Shown one piece after another: positions 8,308 to 17,621 of a stretch of DNA of 64,000 nt. A program made the translations under genes and the position numbers. How positions within the stretch are numbered: the stretch's first letter is position 1; each line of letters opens with the position of its first letter. A model generated the notes under the pieces. It was not told the DNA's origin and did no database searches. It saw nothing but the letters and a program-made list of their open reading frames with translations. The stretch comes from Rhizobiales bacterium 2SD (GTDB taxonomy: Bacteria; Pseudomonadota; Alphaproteobacteria; Rhizobiales; Beijerinckiaceae): assembly GCA_005502805.1 (NCBI GenBank), contig SCMY01000013.1:62001-126000 (forward strand), written 5' to 3'.

Positions 8308-9054
8308 ATGGCAGGACGTTTGAAGGGCAAGGTCGCGGTCGTCACCGCCGCCGGACAGGGCATCGGCCGGGCGATCGCCGAAGCCTTCGTCGCCGAGGGC
8401 GCGACCGTCTGGGCGACCGACAAGGACGTCGCCTTGCTCGACGGCATCCCGAAGGCGAAGAAGCGCAAGCTCGACGTGCTCTCGACCAAGGCGGTCGAGG
8501 CCTTCGCCGAGAAGGTCGGCACCATCGACATCCTCGTCAACGCTGCCGGCTTCGTCCATCACGGCACGATCCTGGAATGCGACGACAAGGCCTGGGAGTT
8601 CTCCTTCGACCTCAACGTCAAATCGATGCATCGCACGATCAAGGCCTTCATTCCCGGCATGCTCGCCGCCGGCAAGGGCTCGATCGTCAATATCGCCTCG
8701 GGCGCCGGCTCGGTACGCGGCATCCCCAACCGCTATGTCTACGGCGCGACCAAGGCGGCGGTGATCGGCCTGACCAAGGCGGTCGCGGCCGACTACATCA
8801 AGAAGGGCATCCGCTCGAATGCGATCTGCCCCGGCACGATCCAGTCGCCCTCGCTCGACCAGCGCATCGTCGAGCTCGCCAAGGTGACCAAGACGACCGA
8901 GGCTCAGGCCCGCCAGGCCTTCATCGACCGCCAGCCCATGGGCCGGCTCGGCACCGCCGAGGAGATCGCCTGGCTCGCGGTCTATCTCGGCTCGGATGAG
9001 GCGAGCTACACCACCGGCCAGATCCATCTCGCCGATGGCGGCTTCGCGCTTTAG
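8308..9054 (+). CDS. SDR family oxidoreductase, 2-keto-3-deoxy-L-fuconate dehydrogenase-like
   Basis: This 248-residue classical short-chain dehydrogenase has the NAD-binding motif TAAGQGIGRA (residues 13-22), NAAG at 78-81, catalytic Ser131 and the Tyr145-Gly-Ala-Thr-Lys149 pair, plus CPGTIQSPSL. The whole sequence recalls bacterial 2-keto-3-deoxy-L-fuconate dehydrogenase and mammalian BDH2 (DHRS6). In a sugar-acid cluster, oxidation of a 2-keto-3-deoxy acid made by the dehydratase at 2741 is a reasonable role. GGGAAG precedes the ATG. Substrate identity is inference. Confidence 0.88.
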   Translation: MAGRLKGKVAVVTAAGQGIGRAIAEAFVAEGATVWATDKDVALLDGIPKAKKRKLDVLSTKAVEAFAEKVGTIDILVNAAGFVHHGTILECDDKAWEFSFDLNVKSMHRTIKAFIPGMLAAGKGSIVNIASGAGSVRGIPNRYVYGATKAAVIGLTKAVAADYIKKGIRSNAICPGTIQSPSLDQRIVELAKVTKTTEAQARQAFIDRQPMGRLGTAEEIAWLAVYLGSDEASYTTGQIHLADGGFAL

Positions 9055-9074
9055 ACCAGCGCGAGGATAACACC

Positions 9075-10067
9075 ATGCACGTCCTGATCAGCGGGGCCGC
9101 CGGCATGATCGGCTCGCGGCTCGCCGCGCGTATCGCCCGCGAGGGTGCCTGCAACGGCAAGCCGCTCTCGCGGCTCACGCTGACCGACGTCGTGGCGCCG
9201 CCCCGGCCGGCAGGCTTCGACGGGCCGATCGAAAGCCGCACCGAGGATTCGAGCTCGGCTGCGGCCGCGGCTGAGCTCACTTCCCTGCGTCCCGACATCA
9301 TCTTCCACCTCGCCGCGATCATCTCCGGCGAGGCGGAGCGCGATTTCGACAAGGGCTACCGCATCAATCTCGACGGCATGCGCAATCTGCTGGAAGCGAT
9401 CAGGCAGGAAAGCGCCAGGAACGGACCTTACGTGCCCAAGCTCGTCTTCTCCTCGTCGAGCGGCATCTTCGGCGCGCCTTTCCCGCCGGCGATCACCGAC
9501 GAGTTCCACGTCACGCCGCTGACCAGCTACGGGACGCAGAAGGCGATCGGCGAACTGCTGCTCGCCGACTATTCGCGGCGCGGCTTCGTCGAGGGCGTCG
9601 GCATCCGCTTCCCCTCGATCGTGATCCGGCCGGGCAAGCCCAACGCCTCGGCCGGCGGCTTCTTCTCCGGCATCGTCCGCGAGCCGCTGCAGGGCCAGGA
9701 AGCGCTGCTGCCGGTCGACGACGATGTGCTCTTCACTCACGCCTCGCCACGCTCGGCCGTCGGCTTCCTTCTGCACGGCGCTTCGCTGACCCGCGAGGAG
9801 CTCGGCCCGCGCATCAATCTCAGCATGCCCGGCGTCTGCGTCACCGTCGGCGAGCAGATCGAGGCTTTGCGCCGCATCGCCGGCGACCGAGCGGTGAAGC
9901 TGATCAGGCGCGCGCCCGATCCGGCCTCCGCTGCCATCGTCAAGGGCTGGCCGACACGCTTCGATGCCAAGCGCGCGCTGTCACTCGGCTTCCGGGCCGA
10001 GCAGGATTTCGACGAGATCATCCGCATCCATATCGAGGATGATCTCGGCGGCCGCCTCCCCAACTGA
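9075..10067 (+). CDS. denD: NAD-dependent epimerase/dehydratase family, D-erythronate dehydrogenase-like (copy 1)
   Basis: This 330-residue extended SDR begins MHVLISGAAGMIGSRLA with the NAD-binding GxxGxxG. It carries ISGEAERDFDKGYRINLDG, SSSSGIFGAPFP, TSYGTQKAIGE with the catalytic Tyr-x-x-x-Lys, and FPSIVIRPGKPN, all hallmarks of the DenD family. DenD oxidises D-erythronate at C2 to 2-oxo-tetronate. The next gene is a clear paralogue 29 bp downstream. Family assignment is firm; the exact substrate of each copy is inferred. Confidence 0.82.
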   Translation: MHVLISGAAGMIGSRLAARIAREGACNGKPLSRLTLTDVVAPPRPAGFDGPIESRTEDSSSAAAAAELTSLRPDIIFHLAAIISGEAERDFDKGYRINLDGMRNLLEAIRQESARNGPYVPKLVFSSSSGIFGAPFPPAITDEFHVTPLTSYGTQKAIGELLLADYSRRGFVEGVGIRFPSIVIRPGKPNASAGGFFSGIVREPLQGQEALLPVDDDVLFTHASPRSAVGFLLHGASLTREELGPRINLSMPGVCVTVGEQIEALRRIAGDRAVKLIRRAPDPASAAIVKGWPTRFDAKRALSLGFRAEQDFDEIIRIHIEDDLGGRLPN

Positions 10068-10096
10068 ACGCAAGAAGCAAAGATCGGACAAAGCAA

Positions 10097-11080
10097 ATGC
10101 ATATCCTCGTCATCGGTGGCGCCGGCATGGTCGGCCGCAAGTTCATCGAGCGTCTGGCGCGCGACGGCGGCCTCAGCGGCAAGGCGATCGACAAGGTGAC
10201 GGCGCAGGACGTCGTCCCGGCCCAGGCGCCGGCGAATGCCCCCTTCGCCTTCGAGTCGCTGACCTCGGACCTGTCGCAGCCGGGCGAGGCCGAGAAGCTG
10301 ATCGCCTCGCGCCCCGAATTGATCGTCCATCTCGCCGCGATCGTCTCCGGCGAGGCCGAGGCCGATTTCGACAAGGGCTACCGCATCAATCTCGACGGCA
10401 CGCGCTATCTCTTCGACGCCATCCGCCTCACCGGGGACGGCTACAAGCCGCGCGTGATCTTCACCTCCTCGATCGCCGTCTTCGGCGCTCCCTTCCATGA
10501 CAAGATCGAGGACGAGTTCTTCACCACGCCGCTGACCAGCTACGGCACCCAGAAGGCGATCGGCGAGCTGCTGCTCAGCGACTACAGCCGCCGCGGCTTC
10601 TTCGACGGTGTCGGCATCCGCCTGCCGACGATCTGCGTGCGTCCGGGCGCGCCGAACAAGGCCGCCTCCGGCTTCTTCTCCAACATCATCCGCGAGCCGC
10701 TCAACGGCCAGGACGCCGTCCTGCCGGTCTCCGACCAGGTCCGCCACTGGCACGCCTCGCCGCGTTCCGCCGTCGGCTTCCTCGTCCATGCCGCCACGAT
10801 GGACACGAACGCGATCGGCCCGCGCCGCGCGCTGACCATGCCGGGCTATTCCGCCACCGTCGCCGAGCAGATCGAGGCGCTGCGCAAGGTCGCCGGCGAG
10901 AACGTGGTGAAGCGCATCAAGCGCGTGCCCGATCCGGTGATCGACGCCATCGTCGCCGGCTGGCCGCGCAATTTCGAAGCGAAGCGTGCGCCGGCGCTCG
11001 GCTTCAAGGCGGAATCGAGCTTCGAGGAGATCATCCGCGCCCATATCGACGACGAGCTTGGCGGCAAATTCGTCGCGTGA
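10097..11080 (+). CDS. denD: NAD-dependent epimerase/dehydratase family, D-erythronate dehydrogenase-like (copy 2)
   Basis: This 327-residue paralogue of the upstream gene keeps GGAGMVGRKF, VSGEAEADFDKGYRINLDG, TSSIAVFGAPFH, TSYGTQKAIGE and LPTICVRPGAPN, and both proteins end in ELGG- or DLGG-type tails. The ICVRPGAPNKAASGFFS version looks closer to the canonical DenD than copy 1. It is the last gene of the plus-strand run. A palindromic repeat follows, where it converges on the Inh-domain gene. Two substrate specificities (for example erythronate versus another aldonate) are plausible but not shown. Confidence 0.82.
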   Translation: MHILVIGGAGMVGRKFIERLARDGGLSGKAIDKVTAQDVVPAQAPANAPFAFESLTSDLSQPGEAEKLIASRPELIVHLAAIVSGEAEADFDKGYRINLDGTRYLFDAIRLTGDGYKPRVIFTSSIAVFGAPFHDKIEDEFFTTPLTSYGTQKAIGELLLSDYSRRGFFDGVGIRLPTICVRPGAPNKAASGFFSNIIREPLNGQDAVLPVSDQVRHWHASPRSAVGFLVHAATMDTNAIGPRRALTMPGYSATVAEQIEALRKVAGENVVKRIKRVPDPVIDAIVAGWPRNFEAKRAPALGFKAESSFEEIIRAHIDDELGGKFVA

Positions 11081-11088
11081 CATCAGGC

Positions 11089-11160
11089 GTCATGGTCGGG
11101 CTTGACCCGACCATCTCTTTCCAATGAGCGAGAGATGCTCGGGTCAAGCCCGAGCATGAC
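11089..11160. repeat. Intergenic double-hairpin palindromic element, copy A
   Basis: The element is bounded by GTCATG and CATGAC. It contains hairpin 1 at 11092-11114 (ATGGTCGGG / CCCGACCAT) and hairpin 2 at 11136-11158 (ATGCTCGGG / CCCGAGCAT). It lies between two convergent genes and could end transcription from both. It belongs to a family also found at 25202, 27725, 34387 and 42077; this copy and the 34387 copy are the short form. Confidence 0.85.
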
Positions 11161-11170
11161 GACCCCAGTC

Positions 11171-11995
11171 TTAAGGCAGCTTCTTCAGCATCAGCGGTGC
11201 GCCGACCGCCGGGTCCTTGCGCCACTGCCCGCCCTCGAAGACCAGCTCGACCTTGTGGCCCTTGCGGGCGATCAGCTCGAGCCGGCCGGCCTCATAGCGC
11301 CAGGCGACGGGCGAGAAGATCGTCAATCCGGTGTCCGGGCAGAGCCCGTCGAAGCTCGCCACGGAAGCTCCGGCATTGGCCGAGGGGTTGGTGGAAAGCA
11401 CCAGCTTGCAGATGTCGCGTCCGGCCTGTCGCATCACCGTATAACGACCGGGAACCGTCCCCGGGGCCGGCGCGCTCGCCGGATCGACCGCAGTCGGCCG
11501 GGCAGCCGCAGTCGCCGCGAGCTCCGCCCGGCTTGGCGCCGGTCGCTGCTGCGCCCGGACATAACCCGTCGGATCGAGCCCATACTGCGCACCGTCGCTG
11601 CCCTTGCCACGGCGGCCGGGATCAGCCTTCTCGCTGAAGACGACAACCGCCTTGCCATGACCGTCGAGCAGCCTCGGCGCGCCGTCGGCGACATCCCAGG
11701 CGACGACTCCGCTGAGGATCGGCAAGGCCCGCCGGCAGGTCGCCGGAAAGCGAAGCTGGCGGCCCTGCCCGGAAGCCTCGGCGCCGAAAGTCACGGTGCA
11801 TTCCCGCGAGGCGCCGAGCTTCTCGATGTCCCAGGCGCCGATGAACGGCTTCAGCGCCTCGGGCGCCTGCTCGGCGCCGCGGGGCAGCGGCACCGTCTGA
11901 GCCCCGGCTGGCGAGGCCGCGAGCAGCGCCAGAACCGTGACGACTGCGCCGCGCCGCATCGGGCAGGTTCGGATCGTGATCAGGCTTTTGTCCAT
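11171..11995 (-). CDS. Secreted protein with two AprI/Inh-type inhibitor domains
   Basis: This 274-residue exported protein has the signal region MRRGAVVTVLALLAASPAGAQ. It shows two repeats of the AprI/Inh metalloprotease-inhibitor (Omp19) pattern: the first has GAWDIEKLGASRECTVTF, CRRALP and VVAWDVADGAPRLLDGHG (about residues 52-120), the second GRYTVMRQAGRDICKLVL, FDGLCPD and WRYEAGRLELIARKGHKVELVF (about 185-260). Each has a cysteine pair likely to form a disulfide. The start is uncertain: ATG 11995 overlaps the upstream dehydrogenase stop, while ATG 11959 gives a 21-residue signal peptide. Confidence 0.7.
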   Translation of the reverse strand: MDKSLITIRTCPMRRGAVVTVLALLAASPAGAQTVPLPRGAEQAPEALKPFIGAWDIEKLGASRECTVTFGAEASGQGRQLRFPATCRRALPILSGVVAWDVADGAPRLLDGHGKAVVVFSEKADPGRRGKGSDGAQYGLDPTGYVRAQQRPAPSRAELAATAAARPTAVDPASAPAPGTVPGRYTVMRQAGRDICKLVLSTNPSANAGASVASFDGLCPDTGLTIFSPVAWRYEAGRLELIARKGHKVELVFEGGQWRKDPAVGAPLMLKKLP

Positions 11996-12954
11996 GGCGT
12001 CTCGGCAACCGGTGTCAAAGGACCCTTGCCATCGAACCATGAAACCAGATTGTCGACCAGAAGCTGGCCCATCTGCTCACGCGTATGCACCGATGCCGAG
12101 CCGACATGCGGCAGCAGTACGATATGGTCCATCGCGATCAGCTCGGCCGGCACGCGCGGCTCGTCCTCGAATACGTCGAGACCGGCGGAGAGGATGGTCT
12201 TGCTCTGCAGCGCCTCGATCAGCGCCTGCTCGTCGATCACCGTGCCGCGGCCGATATTGACGACGATGCCGTTCGGCCCGAGCGCCTTCAGCACCTCGGC
12301 ATTGATGATGTGATAGGTCGAATCGCCGCCAGGCGCGACCGAGACCAGCGTGTCGACATCCTGGGCCATCTCGACCAGCGAGGGATAGTAGCGATAGGCG
12401 ACGTCGGCCTGGCGGGAGCGGCCATGATAGGCGATCGGGACGTCGAAGGCTTCGAGCCGGCGCGCCACCGCCTTGCCGATCCGGCCGAGGCCGACGATGC
12501 CGATCTTGCGCTTACGCAGCGAGGTGGTGAGCGGATAGCCGGCCTGCAGCCACTTGCCGGCGCGCAGATAGCGGTCGACCTGCGGAAGCTGTCGCACGGT
12601 CGACAGCAAAAGGCCGATGGCGAGGTCGGCGACCTCGTCGGTCAGCACATCCGGCGTATTGGTCACGATGATGCCGCGCTTGCCGGCGGCCTTGGCGTCG
12701 ACATTGTCGTAGCCGACGCCGAAATTCGAGACGACTTCCAGCTTCGGCAGCGCGTCGAACAGCGCATCGTCGATGCGCACATGCGCGCCGCCACCGGCGA
12801 CGCCACGCACCCGGTCCTTCACCGCGGCCAGCGCCGCCGCGCGATCCTGCTCCTTCCAGAGCTCGTGCACGGTGAAGCGCGCCTTCAGCTGGTCGGCGGC
12901 ATAGGCCATCAGCGGCCCGGTCATGATGATCTCGATCTTGTTCTGCGCGGTCAT
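11980..12954 (-). CDS. D-2-hydroxyacid dehydrogenase (glyoxylate/hydroxypyruvate reductase-like)
   Basis: This 324-residue NAD(P)-dependent enzyme interconverts 2-hydroxy and 2-oxo acids. It shows GVGYDNVDAKAA, the nucleotide-binding motif GIVGLGRIGKAVARRL, GRSRQ after the second strand (suggesting NADP use), the substrate arginine in VNIGRGTVID, the acid in DVFEDEPRVP and the catalytic histidine in LLPHVGSASVHTR. It resembles glyoxylate/hydroxypyruvate reductases. A LacI-type operator candidate lies 46 bp upstream. It overlaps the Inh-domain gene by 16 bp if the longer start of that gene is used. Confidence 0.9.
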   Translation of the reverse strand: MTAQNKIEIIMTGPLMAYAADQLKARFTVHELWKEQDRAAALAAVKDRVRGVAGGGAHVRIDDALFDALPKLEVVSNFGVGYDNVDAKAAGKRGIIVTNTPDVLTDEVADLAIGLLLSTVRQLPQVDRYLRAGKWLQAGYPLTTSLRKRKIGIVGLGRIGKAVARRLEAFDVPIAYHGRSRQADVAYRYYPSLVEMAQDVDTLVSVAPGGDSTYHIINAEVLKALGPNGIVVNIGRGTVIDEQALIEALQSKTILSAGLDVFEDEPRVPAELIAMDHIVLLPHVGSASVHTREQMGQLLVDNLVSWFDGKGPLTPVAETPWTKA

Positions 12955-12999
12955 GGCCCTGCTTTCGTGGAACGCCTGCGTGACTTGATTTCAAATTCT

Positions 13000-13011
13000 T
13001 AAAACGATTAG
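13000..13011. promoter_or_regulatory. LacI-type operator candidate before the hydroxyacid dehydrogenase
   Basis: TAAAAC|GATTAG matches the CG-centred pattern TNAANC|GNTTNA except at its last base. It lies 46 bp upstream of the minus-strand dehydrogenase start. Confidence 0.45.
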
Positions 13012-13118
13012 ATCAACCTAGCTGCTCGCATGCCGCCGGGGAATTCCCACAGCCGCAGACAGGGGCTGCTCATAGAGCCGGTTATGCCATCCCGGTTCGG
13101 CTGTCGATTCAGCCCGAT

Positions 13119-13134
13119 ATAGTATGATTTAATC
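13119..13134. promoter_or_regulatory. GntR (FadR-type) operator candidate, copy 1
   Basis: ATAGTATGATTTAATC is identical at 13 of 16 positions to the sequence at 13977-13992 and carries the GTNNNA core of FadR-subfamily operators. It overlaps the stop codon of the GntR gene and lies upstream of the hydroxyacid dehydrogenase. Confidence 0.4.
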
Positions 13135-13894
13135 ACGCGGTTTTGCTCGCATTTGGATCAGCTCGACCGGCAAGCAGCCGCAAGGTGCTGTTCAGGCTGT
13201 CGATCACAAGTCCACTCATCCGCGCTGCTGCGAGGTCGCCGTCGCGCTGCACGATCGCGTCGAGAACGCGCTCGTGATCGATCAACGAAGCGGTGAAGAA
13301 GAACTCGTCGTCCGGAGCCTTGAGAAAGAGCGACCACTGGATCGTCGCGCAAACCGCGGGCGCAAGGCATTGCAGCGGGGGATTGCGGGTCGCGGCGAAG
13401 ATCGCCTCGTGGAAAGCGAGATCGGCATTGACGGTCGGCTCGGCATAGGGCGGGTTCTCAGCCATGCCGCGAAAGGCCGCCTCGATCCGCTTGAGGTCGG
13501 CATCGCTGCGCCGCTGCGCCGCCAGCCGGGCCGCGCTCGGCTCGACGAAGAGCCGAAGCTCGAACAGATCCCGGATGAATTTCTCGTTGGGATCGGCCTT
13601 GAAATGCCAGGCGAGCACATCGGGATCGAGCAGGTTCCAGGCCTCGCGCGGTGCCACCCGCGTGCCGCTCTTCGGCCTAGCCTCGACCAGCCCCTTGCCG
13701 CTCAGGAATTTCACCGCCTCGCGATAGGCCGTCCGCGAGACCGAGATCTCGTCCTTCAGATCGTCCTCGTTCGGCAGCAGCGAGCCAGCGGGAGACGCCC
13801 CGGTGATGATCGCGACCGCAAGCCTGTGCGCGACCTGGCCGAACAGCCGGTCGGGGTTGAGCCTCGTCGCGCGGGCATGAACGTGAAGCTGCAT
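13133..13894 (-). CDS. GntR family transcriptional regulator, FadR subfamily (FCD domain)
   Basis: This 253-residue regulator has an N-terminal winged helix (PNEDDLKDEISVSRTAYREA with the recognition helix around SVSRTAYREAVKFL, residues about 50-65) and a C-terminal all-helical FCD ligand domain (DLFELRLFVEPSAARLAA, then ADLAFHEAIF with the metal-binding Asp and His). FCD regulators usually bind sugar acids or other carboxylates. The start is the ATG at 13894, preceded by CAGG. It is divergent from the sugar ABC transporter operon and has matching operator-like sites on both sides, suggesting autoregulation and transporter control. Confidence 0.88.
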   Translation of the reverse strand: MQLHVHARATRLNPDRLFGQVAHRLAVAIITGASPAGSLLPNEDDLKDEISVSRTAYREAVKFLSGKGLVEARPKSGTRVAPREAWNLLDPDVLAWHFKADPNEKFIRDLFELRLFVEPSAARLAAQRRSDADLKRIEAAFRGMAENPPYAEPTVNADLAFHEAIFAATRNPPLQCLAPAVCATIQWSLFLKAPDDEFFFTASLIDHERVLDAIVQRDGDLAAARMSGLVIDSLNSTLRLLAGRADPNASKTA

Positions 13895-13976
13895 CGAAGC
13901 CTGCGTTTTCCTCCGGGATCGGCAGGCCAGGAAGGTCGCCCTGCCGCCCTGCCCGGCGCTTGACACGCCCGTTTCT

Positions 13977-13992
13977 ATCGTATGACTTTATC
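13977..13992. promoter_or_regulatory. GntR (FadR-type) operator candidate, copy 2
   Basis: ATCGTATGACTTTATC contains TCGTATGAC, which fits the FadR-subfamily TNGTNNNAC core. It lies between the divergent GntR gene and the ABC transporter ATPase, downstream of a plus-strand TTGACA at 13960-13965 that could be the -35 box of the transporter operon. Confidence 0.45.
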
Positions 13993-14140
13993 CGGGAACG
14001 AGGTTGACGCAACAGGCGGCTCGCCTGTGTTGCGCGGCCTCGTCTCGATCGGCCGTCAGAAGCCGATGTTCTGCAACGCCGCCGGCGGGGATTGTGTCAG
14101 GCACCCCGGGGCAACCTAAAGAGCGGGAGAAACAACCAAG

Positions 14141-15193
<1,053 letters not shown>

Positions 15194-15298
15194 TTTCGCT
15201 CACCGCCGCACGGGGAACACCCCGGCGGCGGCGACGTCCGACAAAAACGCGACGAGGCTCCCATGCAGGGCCTCGCGGCAACCCGGAGGAGACAAGCG

Positions 15299-16606
15299 AT
15301 GAGCATTTCCAGACGTGACGTATTGATTGGCGGCGCGGGCCTCGCAGCCGGCGCCACCCTTGCCGCACCCTCGATCGCCCAGACGGCCAATATCGAGAAG
15401 GGCGCGACGCTGCGCGTGCTGCGTCCGACCAAGTTCGTCGACCCCGACCAGACGATCTTCAACGAGAACACCGAAGCCTTCACCAAGGCGACCGGCGTCC
15501 AGGTCCGTGTCGACTATGCCAGCTGGGAGGATCTGCGCCCACAGACCGCCGTCACCGCCAATACCGGCGCCGGCCCCGACGTCGTCGTCGGCTGGGCCGA
15601 CGATCCGCACATCTTCGCCGACAAGCTGATCGACCTGACTGCGGTCGCCGAGGACCTCGGCAAGAAATATGGCGGCTGGTACCCGGTCGCCGAGAAATAC
15701 GGCAAGAAGGACAAGACCAGCACCTGGATCTCGATCCCGATGGGCGGCTCCGGCGGCCCGGCGGTCTATCGCGAATCCTGGGTCAAGGAAGCGGGCTTCG
15801 ACAAGTTCCCGACCGACCATGCCGGCTTCCTCGATCTCTGCCGTAAGCTCAAGGCCAAGGGCCATCCGGCCGGCTTTGCCCTCGGCAACGCGGTCGGCGA
15901 CGGCAACTCGTTCTGCAACTGGCTGGTCTGGTCGCATGGCGGCTACATGGTCGACGAGAACAACAAGGTCGCGATCAACAGCAAGGAGACGATCGAGGCG
16001 CTGAAATACGCCAAGGCGCTCTACGAGACCTTCATTCCGGGCACGCTGTCCTGGCTCGACATCAGCAACAACAAGGCGCTGACCGCCGGCGAAATCGGCC
16101 TGACCCAGAACGGCGTCTCGCTCTACTTCTCGATCAAGAACTCGAAGGACGAGAAAACCGCCGAGATCGGCAAGGATCTCAACCATGCCCCGATGCCGAT
16201 CGGCGCCGGGGTCGGGCGGCCGACAGAGACGGCGTTGGTCATCAACGCCATGGTGTTCAAGCACACCAAGTTCCCGAACGCGGCCAAGGAATATCTCCGC
16301 TTCATGATGGAGAAGGAACAGTACGACAAGTGGCTGACCGGCTGCTTCGGCTACTGGACCCAGCCGCTGAAGGGCTATGCGCAGAGCAAGGTCTGGGAGA
16401 GCGATCCCAAGATCCTGGTCTATCGCGACACCTGGGAGCGGGCTCTGTGGAGCGGCTACAAGGGCGCGATCACGGAAGCTGCCGGCACCGTCAACGCCGA
16501 ATATGTCATGGTCCAGATGGTCGCGTCCGTCTGCGCCGGCCAGGCGACGCCTGAACAGGCGGCCGCCGAAGCCGAGCGTCGCGCCAAGCGCTACTACCGC
16601 ACCTGA
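15299..16606 (+). CDS. Extracellular sugar-binding protein of ABC transporter
   Basis: This 435-residue periplasmic binding protein of the family 1 (MalE/UgpB) class starts MSISRRDVLIGGAGLAAG, a twin-arginine-type export signal ending near ASPSIAQ-like APSIAQTA. CGGAGGA lies 8 bp before the ATG, so this start is preferred to an ATG 36 bp upstream. The mature domain shows GPDVVVGWADDPHIFADK, the binding-protein hinge region and WLTGCFGYWTQP. It delivers the substrate to the two permeases encoded downstream. Confidence 0.93.
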   Translation: MSISRRDVLIGGAGLAAGATLAAPSIAQTANIEKGATLRVLRPTKFVDPDQTIFNENTEAFTKATGVQVRVDYASWEDLRPQTAVTANTGAGPDVVVGWADDPHIFADKLIDLTAVAEDLGKKYGGWYPVAEKYGKKDKTSTWISIPMGGSGGPAVYRESWVKEAGFDKFPTDHAGFLDLCRKLKAKGHPAGFALGNAVGDGNSFCNWLVWSHGGYMVDENNKVAINSKETIEALKYAKALYETFIPGTLSWLDISNNKALTAGEIGLTQNGVSLYFSIKNSKDEKTAEIGKDLNHAPMPIGAGVGRPTETALVINAMVFKHTKFPNAAKEYLRFMMEKEQYDKWLTGCFGYWTQPLKGYAQSKVWESDPKILVYRDTWERALWSGYKGAITEAAGTVNAEYVMVQMVASVCAGQATPEQAAAEAERRAKRYYRT

Positions 16607-16667
16607 TCCGTCGACACCGCGCCGTCGGCTCGTCCGGCGGCGCGGCTCCATCACGGGATAAAGCGCC

Positions 16668-17621
16668 ATGACGATTGCGGCGGAGGCCCGGCCGACGACC
16701 CAGCCCGAGCAGAGCTGGCTGGTCAGGCTGTTCGACTACAAGCCATTCCTGATCTTCATCTGCCTGCTGCCGGCACTCGGCCTGCTATTGGTCTTCCTGA
16801 GCTATCCGCTCGGGCTCGGCATCTGGCTCGCCTTCACCGATACGCGCATCGGCCGCAGCGGCATCTTCATCGGCTTCGAGAATTTCGAGTCGCTCTGGCA
16901 CGACCCGGTCTTCATCACCTCGGTCTGGAACACGCTCCTCTACACGGGCGTCGCGACCGTCGGGAAGTTCGGGCTCGGCCTCTGGCTGGCGCTCCTGCTC
17001 AACAACCACCTGCCCTTCAAATCGCTGCTGCGCGCGCTGATCCTGGTGCCCTGGATCGTGCCGACCGTGCTCTCGGCGATCGCCTTCTGGTGGATCTACG
17101 ATCCGCAGTTCTCGATCATCTCCTATGTCCTGGTCGACGTGCTCGGCTGGCGCGACACCTATGTCGACTTCCTCGGCTCGCCCTGGCCGGCCCGCTGGTC
17201 GCTGATCGCTGCCAATGTCTGGCGCGGCATCCCCTTCGTCGCAATCTCGCTGCTCGCCGGGCTGCAGACCATCTCGCCGGCGCTGTATGAGGCGGCGATG
17301 CTCGACGGCGCCAATGCCTGGCAGCGCTTTCGGCATGTCACCCTGCCGATGCTGATGCCGATCCTGGCGATCGTGCTGACCTTCTCGGTGCTGTTCACCT
17401 TCACCGACTTCCAGCTCGTCTACGCCATCACCCGCGGCGGCCCGATCAACTCGACCCATCTGATGGCGACGCTGGCCTTCCAGCGCGGCATTCCGGGCGG
17501 CCAGCTCGGCGAGGGCGCGGCGATCGCGGTTGCGATGATCCCCTTCCTCGTGATGGCGACGCTGTTCAGCTACTTCGCGCTCGCCCGTCGCAAATGGCAG
17601 CAGGGAGAAGACAATGACTGA
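16668..17621 (+). CDS. Sugar ABC transporter permease (MalF type)
   Basis: This 317-residue membrane protein has six predicted helices and the EAA loop EAAMLDGANAWQRFRHVTLPML that docks on the ATPase. It is a CUT1 inner-membrane subunit. It overlaps the next permease gene by 8 bp (ATGACTGA), typical for heterodimeric permeases. Confidence 0.94.
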   Translation: MTIAAEARPTTQPEQSWLVRLFDYKPFLIFICLLPALGLLLVFLSYPLGLGIWLAFTDTRIGRSGIFIGFENFESLWHDPVFITSVWNTLLYTGVATVGKFGLGLWLALLLNNHLPFKSLLRALILVPWIVPTVLSAIAFWWIYDPQFSIISYVLVDVLGWRDTYVDFLGSPWPARWSLIAANVWRGIPFVAISLLAGLQTISPALYEAAMLDGANAWQRFRHVTLPMLMPILAIVLTFSVLFTFTDFQLVYAITRGGPINSTHLMATLAFQRGIPGGQLGEGAAIAVAMIPFLVMATLFSYFALARRKWQQGEDND

